64,000 nucleotides of DNA, taken from NCBI GenBank assembly GCA_001600355.1, contig BCJU01000001.1, positions 5,642,013 through 5,706,012 of the forward strand. The letters are read 5' to 3'. Below the pieces are notes generated by a model, which made no database searches, was not told the origin of the DNA, and saw only the letters and a list, made by a program, of their open reading frames with translations. Made by a program: the position numbers and the translations under genes. The stretch is from Meira nashicola (lineage: Eukaryota; Basidiomycota; Exobasidiomycetes; Exobasidiales; Brachybasidiaceae). Below are positions 51,435-61,019 of this stretch, piece after piece; within the stretch, counting starts at the first letter, position 1, and each line of letters opens with the position of its first letter.

Positions 51435-52499
51435 TTAGGCAGCATATTTGGCCAAGAATGCATACATGCTTGCCATATCTTCTTTTGCATCACGATCGTA
51501 AAGATGATCCTTTCCTTCTTCAATAATGATTTCAATATCTTTAAAACCTTTTGCTTTTGCTGCTTCATAAACATCAGTCGCTTGACGTGGAGGTACTTTA
51601 TCATCGATGCTGTATAAAGGGAAAGAAGCAAACGTTAATCCGTACCCCGAGATCGTTATACAATCATTCTCTCTTACTCACCTTCCATGAATTATAAATG
51701 TGGGAGGTAAAGTTATTGATCCTTCAGTGATTGCTTTAGCCACGGAAAAAGCTTCAGGTTTTATTCCTGTTCCATCTAATAAAAGAGAAGGTAGAAGAGC
51801 TCTGTGAAGGGGGGTGGGTATAAGCAAAAGTATTCTACTAATTAATAGTTGCACTCACTCTTGAATCATATAATGATAAAACACAGCTCGTGGAGCGTCC
51901 AAAGCTGAAGAAGTTAAAATGTTTGATTTAGGATCAAGATTTTCTCCAAGTTCTTTTTCACCGTCGATAACGCGTGGAAAGTAAGTAACAGGATGTTGTT
52001 TTGTATTCCAAAATGAATCTTTCAAATCACTTATTGGATAAATTGCAATACATCCAAACGGTTTCGGAGGTGGGTTTAAGCCACATTCTTTATATCCTAA
52101 TCCTGATGCAGTCAAGAATGCTAACCAACCACCTGCTGAACTTCCGCTAACAAAGACTTTATTTTGATCTGCTTTATTATTTGTCTTTTCTGAAAATTCT
52201 TTTGATTGAATCCATTCTAAAACATCTCCTGCATCTGATAAAATTTCAGGCATTCTCACTTGAGGTGCTAAACGATAATCAGCTGAAACGACGATAATAT
52301 TATGCTTCTCAGGTGCATTTTGTAAATGTGGAGCAGTTCCTTTTCGTGTTCCTTGTAATAATCCACCTCCATGCCACCATACTAAAATAGGAAGAGTTTG
52401 TTTACTTGTAGATGCTGAAGAAGGTATATGTACATCAGCAAAGATTGTTTGCTTATCTTTTGTCACTTTGAAAGGAAGTTCGAGAATTTGAGTTGACAT
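51435..52499 (-). CDS. alpha/beta-hydrolase (HSL-type esterase/lipase)
   Basis: Three exons, 51859-52499, 51682-51801 and 51435-51609, with introns of 57 and 72 bp, encode 311 residues. Motifs: oxyanion motif WWHGGGLLQG (His43), SADYRLAPQ, nucleophile elbow GSSAGG (Ser121), acid Asp256 in HGSIDDKVP, and His289 in KDHLYD. The last two triad members appear only after splicing, which supports the exon model. HGGG plus GxSAGG places it with the hormone-sensitive-lipase-like esterases, but the substrate is unknown. No signal peptide is visible, so a cytosolic enzyme is likely. It lies next to a cupin gene on the same strand and a monooxygenase beyond. Codons are strongly A/T-ended, like the cupin, monooxygenase and dehydrogenase genes. 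Confidence 0.88.
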
Positions 52500-52740
52500 G
52501 ATGTTGGTCCTAGGTGGTTGTCAGCAGTAACTCCTACTACAATAAGAATAATGGTACACGCGAAAAGGGTAAGGACCATTATCGGAAATCAATCAATGTC
52601 TTTAGCGCCCTTATGTTCCCGCGTATGCATGGCATGGCAGGGCAGTTCAAGTCTCAAGCGTCGTAGGTCAGAAAAAGGGCGGGGTTGAATGATTGATTGA
52701 ATTTCAAAAAAAAAGGTATCGAATTTATATGCTCTATCTA

Positions 52741-53343
52741 CTATTCGGAGAAGGCCTTATATCTTGTAGGATAGCCAAAAAGGTAACCTCCGATCCAACG
52801 ACCAATTACGATATTAAAGATACGACCTAAACCAAATGGAATATCTGCAAGGATTACATCAGCATCGTCCAAAAAACGAATCATTTGAAATGGATTTGGT
52901 GATCTTTTTTGCATTGTAACAGAAGATAGATAACCATAAAAATTTCTAACGAAATCTTCATCAAATCCTGCTTTTTCTCCACCACGAACTGTAATGTGAA
53001 CGTGTAAATCTGTTCCGGTAGAAGGATCATTCCAGAATGTATGCGGTCTATGTGGTGGAATGACAGCTTTTTGACCTGGTTGAAGTTTACCTTCTTTTCC
53101 GTCAATTTTATAACATAAGCTTCCACTTTGAACGTCAAAAGTTTCAGTTTGATATAAATGCGTATGATAAGGTGGTGTAGCTGTACTCTTTGGTCCTACA
53201 CCTGAATGTTTTGAACCTGCTTTGAATATTTGTGCTGAAGTGAATGAATCACCATCTGAGCTAACCTTCCAAGCTATTAAATCACCTCCAAAGAAGTGCC
53301 ATCTTCCTTGTTCATCAATATGAGGTCGTTGTAATGCTGCCAT
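52741..53343 (-). CDS. cupin-domain protein
   Basis: 200 residues, single exon. A single cupin_2 barrel sits at about 50-125. The metal-binding pattern is clear: PPYHTHLYQTETF (His60, His62, Glu67) and PPHRPHTFW (His101), so a bound metal and either an oxygenase, isomerase or small-molecule-binding role are possible. The C-terminal ~70 residues are amphipathic to hydrophobic (IFNIVIGRWIGGYLFGYP) and may touch a membrane or form a lid. No signal peptide. I use the ATG at 53343; a few in-frame codons precede it without an ATG. The divergent neighbour is a flavin monooxygenase, 438 bp away. The reaction cannot be named from sequence. Confidence 0.82.
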   Translation of the reverse strand: MAALQRPHIDEQGRWHFFGGDLIAWKVSSDGDSFTSAQIFKAGSKHSGVGPKSTATPPYHTHLYQTETFDVQSGSLCYKIDGKEGKLQPGQKAVIPPHRPHTFWNDPSTGTDLHVHITVRGGEKAGFDEDFVRNFYGYLSSVTMQKRSPNPFQMIRFLDDADVILADIPFGLGRIFNIVIGRWIGGYLFGYPTRYKAFSE

Positions 53344-53781
53344 CTTTATTTTGCTCACTGTTTTTGATGATCGTCTTGGTGTCTGAAATGTACGCTCTAC
53401 TTTTCAAATGCAATGCTGCACGTCCTCTTTTTGCTTGCTTGCTTGGCTTTCCTTCCTTTTTCCGAGATCCTGTACTAAGGCGCGAAAATGTAGATTATAT
53501 CAAACGGGAATTTTATTTTTTACGATAAGGGAACTAAATCTTCCTGATAACGCGCAGCGCAGGCTTTATGCCACTTTGACTGCTGAAACGTTGAAAGAAT
53601 GAAAGAGTGCACTTTACCCGTTAAATCCCCACACATACACGGTGAAGTAAGATAGAATCTTCTCTTTTTCATTTCAAATTATGCAAGCCTTATCACTTGG
53701 TTTTCTCGGAGAAGATGTAAAGTATGACCTCTTCTGTTACACACATTCACCACCACCACCTATTGCATCGCTCTCTTCGCT
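53344..53781. promoter_or_regulatory. divergent promoter, cupin / flavin monooxygenase
   Basis: 438 bp between divergent starts, so the two genes may be co-regulated. No ACGCGT here, unlike the housekeeping pairs. Confidence 0.45.
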
Positions 53782-55323
53782 ATGCGTATCGCCATCATCG
53801 GAGCTGGATTTTCGGGTATAACTACTGCGAAAACATTAAGGGATTTAGGACACGAATGTGTAGTATTGGAAAAATGTTCAGATGTAGGAGGCGTTTGGTC
53901 TTCTTCTAGACGATATCCTGGATTACATACACAAAATACAAAAGAAACGTATTGTCTTTCAGATTTACCAATGCCAAATTATTATGATCAATGGCCAAAT
54001 GGAAAACAAGTTCAATCTTATTTAGAACAATATATAACCAAAAATCAAATGAAAGATTTGATTCGGTTAAATGCAGAAGTGATTAATGTTAAACGGGCGA
54101 ACAATTCTAGTCCTCTTACTGAAGGTGTCCCATGGACTATTACAGTTCAAGGCGATCTTAAACCGATAGAAGCAGATCATTTGGTTATATGCACAGGTAT
54201 TTTTAGTGATGGAGATGTACCAAGATTTGAAGGTTTACAAGGATTTGAAGCACAAGGTGGAAAAGTTTGTCATACGAGTGCGATTGGATCAAATGAAAAC
54301 ATGAAGGATAAAGATGTTATCGTAGTTGGATATGGTAAATCAGCTTGTGATGTTGCAAATGCTGCTGCAGAGCAAGGAGTAGCAAAGAATGTTACATTGG
54401 TAGCACGTCGTTTAATTTGGAAAGTGCCAAGAAAGATTAGAGGATTGACGTATAAATGGTTATTATTAACAAGAATGGGTGAAGCATTATTTGAATATAT
54501 TCGACCTTCAAATATAGTGGAAAGCTTTTTTCATAAAACTTGGATAGGTTCTAAAATTCGAAACGGTATGATGGATTCTTTAGAATGGGTAATCTCTGGT
54601 CAATTAGGATTAAAGAAGATTGATTTAGTGCCTAGATTAGCATTTGAAACAGTTGCACAAAGTACAATCAGTTTATCAACCGAAGGTCTTTATGATAAAG
54701 TTCGTCAAGGAAGGTTAACAGTTAAAAGGGATAATTATATCGTCAAACTTGCACCTTCTCCTTCCGATTCAAATCAATGGGGTGCACATTTATCAAGTGG
54801 TTCTTTCGTACCTGCAAATTTGATACTTTGTGGTACTGGATTTCATCAAAAGCCTCCTGGATTTTTACCTGATGAAATTGCTGAAAAATTGCTTGATAAG
54901 AGAGGATATTGGTTCATGTATAGACATATAAAGCCATTCGGTGTTCCAGATTTAACATTTAACGGTTTCGGATCATCTTTATTTTCTGCAACGAGCTCAG
55001 AAGCAAGCGCATTATGGATTGGTGCTTTTTTAAGTCGTGGTGAATCAATGTTACCGACTGAAAAAGAACAAAAAAGAATAACGCAAGAAAAGTTAGAATG
55101 GTTAGAAATTCGTTGTCAAGGTAAACATTCAAACGGTACAAACGTAGTTCCATTTTCTATGCATACAATCGATGAAATTTTAGATGAAGCAAGAATAAAT
55201 ATCAGTAAATCAAGTAAACTTTTACAGTGGATCTTACCAATCAATCCGACTTACTATAACGGCCTTTCTTATAAGCTAGCAAGCGATTTAGCCAGAGAGA
55301 GTGGAAATAGAAAAAGTGTTTGA
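53782..55323 (+). CDS. flavin-containing monooxygenase (FMO-like)
   Basis: 513 residues, single exon. FAD-binding motif IIGAGFSG at 5-12, the acidic end of the second strand (VLEKCSDVGGVW), YPGLHTQNTKETYCLSDLP, an FMO-type F-x-x-x-GGKVCH-T-S-A-I stretch near 160, the NADP-site motif VVGYGKSACDVA near 179-190, and a C-terminal GTGF (ILCGTGFHQ). Such enzymes oxygenate soft nucleophiles or act as Baeyer-Villiger-like oxygenases; fungal members often belong to secondary or catabolic pathways. Substrate unknown. No signal peptide. Codons are A/T-ended. It is divergent from the cupin gene and near an esterase, suggesting a small pathway. Confidence 0.9.
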   Translation: MRIAIIGAGFSGITTAKTLRDLGHECVVLEKCSDVGGVWSSSRRYPGLHTQNTKETYCLSDLPMPNYYDQWPNGKQVQSYLEQYITKNQMKDLIRLNAEVINVKRANNSSPLTEGVPWTITVQGDLKPIEADHLVICTGIFSDGDVPRFEGLQGFEAQGGKVCHTSAIGSNENMKDKDVIVVGYGKSACDVANAAAEQGVAKNVTLVARRLIWKVPRKIRGLTYKWLLLTRMGEALFEYIRPSNIVESFFHKTWIGSKIRNGMMDSLEWVISGQLGLKKIDLVPRLAFETVAQSTISLSTEGLYDKVRQGRLTVKRDNYIVKLAPSPSDSNQWGAHLSSGSFVPANLILCGTGFHQKPPGFLPDEIAEKLLDKRGYWFMYRHIKPFGVPDLTFNGFGSSLFSATSSEASALWIGAFLSRGESMLPTEKEQKRITQEKLEWLEIRCQGKHSNGTNVVPFSMHTIDEILDEARINISKSSKLLQWILPINPTYYNGLSYKLASDLARESGNRKSV

Positions 55324-55449
55324 ATGTTTGTACCATGAACTTGCTGCAAAAGTGCTTATTCATTGTTGTATGTTTGTATATCAGAGATTTTGAGAGATTG
55401 AATATTATTTTCTCAATATCATTCATCAACCTTCATCGTCATTTGTTTG

Positions 55450-55883
55450 CCCTGAACCCACGTTTCGCCGATAAAAAGAGACTAATAGCATTCAAAAAAA
55501 AGAGGGACCATCATGAATTAGAGTAGTTGCATGTCACACGATCATTTATTTCTTCCGTGAGAAGATCGGTATTTCCTTCTCGTTTCTTTGAAATGCCCTT
55601 GACCCACATCTTACCAGAAACTATACGCTAATCGTACTAATCTAGGGTCATTGATCATGATAATGTTCTCATGCCGAATAATAAATCAATTATCTTATCT
55701 TAACCCTCAACCCACGAATTCACATTAAAATTGCACTAAAGATCGCTTATGTCACAAAAATCAATCGATTGGGTATGATTTGGCATGCAAGATGATCATC
55801 AATTTACTAATTATTCTGATCATGTGAGGTACACACATTTCAAAAACACCCTTGACCCACGTTTACCTTTAATTGTACGCTAA
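55450..55883. repeat. four degenerate copies of a ~36-bp element
   Basis: CCCTTGACCCACGTTTACC (55849-55867) recurs as CCCTTGACCCACATCTTACC (55596-55615), CCCTGAACCCACGTTTCGCC (55450-55469) and CCCTCAACCCACGAATTCAC (55704-55723). Two copies are followed about 28 bp later by TACGCTAA (55624, 55876). The starts are 146, 108 and 145 bp apart. Confidence 0.65.
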
Positions 55884-55986
55884 ACATCATTGTAGAGAAG
55901 GCTTGATTGTTTTTCCAAGATGCCGAAAAGGTACAAACACGCATGCACGCATCAGGAACACAGTAAAATGATCCCGTGTATGACTC

Positions 55987-56045
55987 GCTCAGCGTAATGA
56001 TACATTGTTACGTCTCCGTTTTGTTCAACGTAGTCTACGCTGAGC
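55987..56045. repeat. inverted repeat with two stem segments
   Basis: Outer arms GCTCAGCGTA (55987-55996) and TACGCTGAGC (56036-56045) are perfect complements. Inside, TACGT and ACGTA can also pair. The whole could fold as a 59-nt hairpin with a bulged middle. Confidence 0.65.
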
Positions 56046-56621
56046 ATCATCTTCTTGTCTGACTGCGCTGCGCTGCGCAGTACATTCAACCAACCACACG
56101 CCAATTACGGGCTTTTGATTTCTGATTGCTGAACACCACAATTACGCTAATTAACGGAAACCATTTACGTATGTACAAGCCCGCATTCCAATTGCATGTA
56201 AGTGCATACATGGTGCTCAGCAAGGCGCAAGACTTTAAAGACCTAGGAAAGAGTCATAAAATGCTGTGATTGACTGTTAACATTTCCATGGAAATCAAAC
56301 CCCCCTACCAGGCTGAGTCAATTCATCCTGCCTGCCGTTTCTTCTCCTTGATCTGAGAGAGAGTAGGCTATGCACTTCAATTCGTCATCATTACGAACTG
56401 ATAGGATGCCAATTGTCGATGCAGATATCAAAATGGGGGAAAGAGGGTCTAACTAAATAAAATTAGCCATTTGAACAGTGAAATGTCAAAAAAATGTCGT
56501 TGAAATCAAGTTGATTTGATCTGATATTTGGTGACATTAGAAAGATATAAATAAAGAGGTTTTCGAGAAAGGATGTAATTCCCCATCATTAAAAACTTCA
56601 TCCTCAACAACAACAAGAGCA

Positions 56622-57161
56622 ATGTCTTATCTTAACAATTCCGACGTAATGTCAATGCTTCCAATCGATCCTTTGGATAAAACTGTTAGCTTGAAAGGTT
56701 CGCCTGATAGTCAAGGTAATCCAACAACGCCTCTTCGTAGATATGGTTATTCATCACCACCATCAAAAGAAGATTCAAAGTCCAACGAACAACTTCCAGT
56801 TAAAACTAATGCACCCTTACGTCAAAGTTTCGAAACTGAATCAACTGTTTTCAGTTTAAACGAACAACAATCCAAGAAGAATGAAAACCCACGTCAATAT
56901 GCAAAAGATTTTACCGTTTCTCAAGATGTTCAAGATATGCTAAAAGGTCGTTCACGTGGTGGTGGTTTAACTATTGATGGTGAACCTATGCGTGCATCTG
57001 CAAAAGGTGATTTGAAAAAGTCAAAATCGAATTCATCCTCTTCATCCTCTTCCTCTTCATCATCTAATGGATCAAAAGGTAAAAGTGTTAAAGATGCAAT
57101 CTTTTCCAAATTTGCAAATAAATCAAACAAAAATGATCAAACGCAAACAAAGAAAACTTGA
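56622..57161 (+). CDS. small Ser-rich protein of unknown function
   Basis: 179 residues, single exon. Not recognised. It lacks a signal peptide and membrane segment. It is Ser-, Lys- and Asn-rich and looks disordered, with a run of 12 Ser near 138-150 encoded by mixed TCC/TCT/TCA codons. Possible functional spots are SPP and TPL sites for proline-directed kinases (TTPLRRYGYSSPPSK), an Arg-Gly stretch (KGRSRGGG), and a basic C-terminus (VKDAIFSKFANKSNK) that could be an amphipathic helix. The start context is good (AGCAATGTC) and a CAACAACAACAA leader precedes it, which is typical of fungal mRNAs. Codons are A/T-ended. It may be a lineage-restricted protein. Confidence 0.6.
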   Translation: MSYLNNSDVMSMLPIDPLDKTVSLKGSPDSQGNPTTPLRRYGYSSPPSKEDSKSNEQLPVKTNAPLRQSFETESTVFSLNEQQSKKNENPRQYAKDFTVSQDVQDMLKGRSRGGGLTIDGEPMRASAKGDLKKSKSNSSSSSSSSSSSNGSKGKSVKDAIFSKFANKSNKNDQTQTKKT

Positions 57162-57802
57162 TGACGACAATGATTGTGTTCATTTTTCTGTTAAAGGTTC
57201 TTTCATATATATCGACAAGTCATCTCAATGTCTAATAGGAGTTTCATCCATTTGACATCATCATCTTGTTCAATTAAAGTTTTGTTTGGATTCTTTGGAG
57301 CCCAAGTAGATTTACATCAATATACTGGTTGACGAGAGAGAGGGTAGTAGGCCAAGGCCTCCCCTTCACGTTTGTCTTTTCGGAAAGATTCGTTCGTCAT
57401 TCCTCCACCAAGGCGTCGTATATTGTTGATATTTGTGACTATTTCAAAAAAGGAGACTTTTCTCCATCTCCATTCTCCCTTTCCAATCTCTATCGGCTAG
57501 CCTTCATGCTGTAGATTTGTACTCATTTCTCAAATCAAATCTTTTTACCCCATCAAACAAACACCTTTTGTGAACTTTCCTCTAGACTTCAAACAATACT
57601 CAAAATCAAATCTGATTGCCAAGAATACACAATGAAAACAACAGCCAATATGGTAAACAAAACGTGAATGAAATAGATACAGTGGTGAATTCTTAGAGAA
57701 AAGGGTCGGGAAAGAAAGCTGAATTCTTGTTTTTTTTTTCTTGTGTTATTGTCTTTTTTTAATCATCAATGGGTATGTCAATGTCATCTCTAAAAGCACC
57801 CT
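57162..57802. other. convergent 3' region
   Basis: 641 bp between the Ser-rich gene and the coiled-coil gene stops. A T-rich run lies near 57729-57762. Nothing else recognised. Confidence 0.4.
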
Positions 57803-60800
57803 TTACGTGGAGATAAAATTTGGCGGTTCGATCGGAGGATCAAACTCAGATGTAGATTCGGCAGGAACGGCATCTTCACGTACGATTCGTTCAAATTCTC
57901 TGGCAAGTTCCTTGCGGAATTGATAGCGTTCCCTTCGTGTAAGTTTGGATTCCAAAACTTCTTCAGAAAGTAAGAGTCTTCTTACTCGATTTATAATTCC
58001 TTTTGCACCATCCATTTCAAGATCCAAAGCATCATATCGATGTACGTATCGCTCAAACTTTACCAATTCTTCTGTGGTTAATTCATCCCGTAAACGCATA
58101 TACAACCTTCTATGTGCACCTTTTGGATCATTATCGGCTTCTTCATTTGTCGCTATCTGTCCAGTAACACTTGCACCATTGTTGATTGGCGATACTGCAG
58201 CTGTAGGAGCAAAGTTTGCATTATTGATCCCTTGCATACGCTCACGCTCTTCTTCCAAATCAAGACTAGCATCACTATCATTTGGATCAGCTGTATGTCG
58301 TAATTCCAATGCAGACATGGCACCGCTTCGAGTTCCATTCAGAGTCACTTGACCTAAAGGTGCGGATCCTGTCCGTCTGATCGTTTGACGTTGTCTGCTT
58401 TCACTTCTTTCCTTTATCTCTTCGTCATGATTGCTAAATACATCATCCTTATCGATAGGGATAGCATCGTGCAAGGAATGACTACCAGCGCGACTTCTCG
58501 TCTTACCTCGAATTCCGTTATTGCTCATCCTTGAGCTAGGTCTGCTGCTTCGACCTCCGGTATTTGAGCCTATGATTGGAGTTGGTGCATTCATCAAGCC
58601 ACTTGGAACGATGTTCTCCTTATCATTATTCGACGAACTGCCTTGCAAAGCCGTATTCGCGCCATCCATATGCACTCTTGCCTGCAAAAAGTGCAATTGT
58701 TGTTGTTGGCTGAGACTGATTTTGCGTAATTGTCGTTTTTGTTCAACAACACCTTGCAAATATTCTTCAGTTACTGTCATTGTATCGCTTTGAACGCTTC
58801 CGCAACGGCTTCCAGGCACAGTCGAAAGCCTGCCATCAGCAGAAGCGGGTGCTTTCAATAAACCGCGAACACCAAGACCTTGCAAAGGTTCTGCGTTCTC
58901 ATGCAAAGCATTTCGTTTGGAAGCAGTAGATAATTTGTTCTGATTCACCGTTCCTAAAGTTGCACTCTCGCTATTTTGATGACGCAGTACCGGCTTTGGA
59001 GGAGAAGGTCCTCCTTGTTGTTCACTTCCAGATGCGTGATTGAGGGGCCTTAGCATAGGCGCTGAAGTGCTAGAAGGCAACCTATTCATCTTTGTAGCAT
59101 CTTTCTTTTCTCGTTGAACACCTGCCAAAGATTGAATCACCAACGCTTTTGAGTTGACGACTTCACTTGGTGGAAAACTGTGCGATTCAGACAATCCCAG
59201 TCCCCCATGTCTTGCACTGGGTGCCAAAAGGGAACCTTGCGCAGGGTGATATGCTTCCTGCATATTCGCTGCAGCATCGCGATTGCGAGCATCCTGTGCA
59301 AGAACTTCATTCATGTTGCTATCATTACGTTCATGACGAGAAGTATGCGTGCGAGTACTATCGTTCCGTGAAGTATTGTTCATCATTTCATACTGCTCCA
59401 ATTGATCGTAAGACGGATTTCCAAATCGAGCTAATGCATCACTTCGAGGATCAAAATGTTGCACTGCATTCAGCAGAGAAGAAGGCATAGAAAGAATTGA
59501 GAGGGACGTAGGAGGACGTTGATCCATACTGCCTTCCGAAAGACGGATGTCAGAAGAAGATTCTGAGATGAAGTGATGAGCATGATTTCGATCGTCGCTG
59601 TATTGGTTGCTGTGGCTATCTGTCAAGGGAGGTGGAGAAGGAATGTTATGGGCAGCAGAATTAATCATTTCATGCGGCCTTCGAATGGGTTGAGAGGATG
59701 GATGACGAAGAGTAGGCTTGTTGTATCGTTCATGGCGATCTTCTGTTCGTCTTCTTTCATCTTCTAACATCATTGCCGTCTCCTTCAATCCTCGTAATTG
59801 TAGCTCCAATGCTCTTACGTCTTCTTCATGTTTACGATTTGTTTCACGAAGGTAGCGATTCTCTATCTCGAGATTATCAGACCTTGCCTTTATATTTGAT
59901 GCGTATCTTTGCCAGCTTTGACATTTTTCGAGCAAAGCATAGTATTGCTGTACGAATATGGTAGTCTCATCCACATGCTGAGAGGACTGGAAGAGAGAAA
60001 AGAGTTAGCTTTTTACTCGACTACAAAACATCAACCAACACATCACTTACTCCGTCGTCATTTGGTCCTGGAGGACTTGGAATACGTGCGATGAGATCCT
60101 TTATGCCGCGCAAAGAGGATATGCCTTCATTCGTTGTACCAAGCTCTGGTGTATTGTGCATTAAGGTTGAGTCAATTTGACCAATAGAATTAGATCGAGA
60201 ATCGATATGCACGCCTGCTGCATTACGTTGATTACCCTGTACACGATGATGTGCAAAATGACGATTGGAAGATTGCGTTTGTTGGGTAGAATGCAAATTT
60301 TGCAAGGAATGTGAAGAAGGAATGTGACCTTGATGAGGTGGTTTGGTATTCATTTTTGGACTAATTTTTCGTTCATTGGATGATGATGAATGCGTTTGTG
60401 CATTTGAAGAAGAAACAACTCCACTTCCCACAGACGAAGCACTTCGATCACGTCCAGACGTTATGGGATTTTGCTGCTGCTGCTGTTGTTGTTGTTGAGA
60501 GTGATTTTGTTGAATTGGGTTGCCAACACAATTGTTTACATTTTGTCCACTCGAATGACCGTTTAGCTTTTCACGACTCTTTTCACGTGTAGCCTCCCTT
60601 TCTCTTCGTAATTGTGCTCGTAATTCAGTATTAAAAGCCGGTCCACTGCTTTGCCCTACTCCTCCTGTACTTGCACTGGAAACCAATGAAGGTGAAGGTA
60701 CCGCCGACGCCGTATTACATGCAGATGAATTCGCATTAGAAGCGGAACTTGAAATAGAAATGAAGCTATTTGAATGATGTGAAGAAGATGTCGCGGAAGA

Positions 60801-61019
60801 TAATTGGGCTAAGCCTCCTAAATTAGGTGTACTTTGCGCGCTATTCGATCCCGTTCCCGGTGCCGCCTTCATAATGGGATTTGGTTGTTGTTGTGATTGA
60901 TGATGCATTTGCTGCTGAGCGATTATTGATGTCGTGCGATTGTGTAATGCTCCAGGATTAGATGAAGAATAAGAAGGAACACTTGATCCAGACATTGACA
61001 TTGGACGAGAAATCACCAT
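57803..61019 (-). CDS. large coiled-coil, low-complexity protein, unrecognised
   Basis: Two exons, 60051-61019 and 57803-59986, with a 64-bp intron (GTAAGT donor), encode about 1050 residues. The splice joins PPGPNDDG to SSQHVDETTIFVQQY in frame. The N-terminal third is Ser/Asn/Gln-rich with a nine-Gln run. It is followed by a coiled coil (about 330-410: LLEKCQSWQRYASNIKARSD, RYLRETNRKHEEDVRALELQ), a long disordered region with KEN-like DKENIVP, and a conserved-looking, charged C-terminal helix region (about 950-1035: RLYMRLRDELTTEELVKFER, GIINRVRRLLLSEE). I do not recognise the family; a cytoskeletal or polarity scaffold is only a guess. The start may be further upstream, because a possible acceptor (TTTGCAG) precedes the chosen ATG. 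Confidence 0.7.
60471..60497 (-). repeat. CAG/CAA trinucleotide run encoding nine Gln
   Basis: 27 bp of CAG and CAA codons within exon 1 of the coiled-coil gene. The codon mix (about five CAA, four CAG) would slow slippage compared with a pure run. Confidence 0.85.

Larger units (their letters stand above)
55324..56621. other. intergenic region with degenerate repeats and inverted repeats
   Basis: 1.3 kb. It holds four degenerate copies of a CCC-TTGACCCACG element (55450-55883), a large inverted repeat (55987-56045) and a CTGCG triplet repeat near 56063-56078. No gene seen. Confidence 0.45.
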
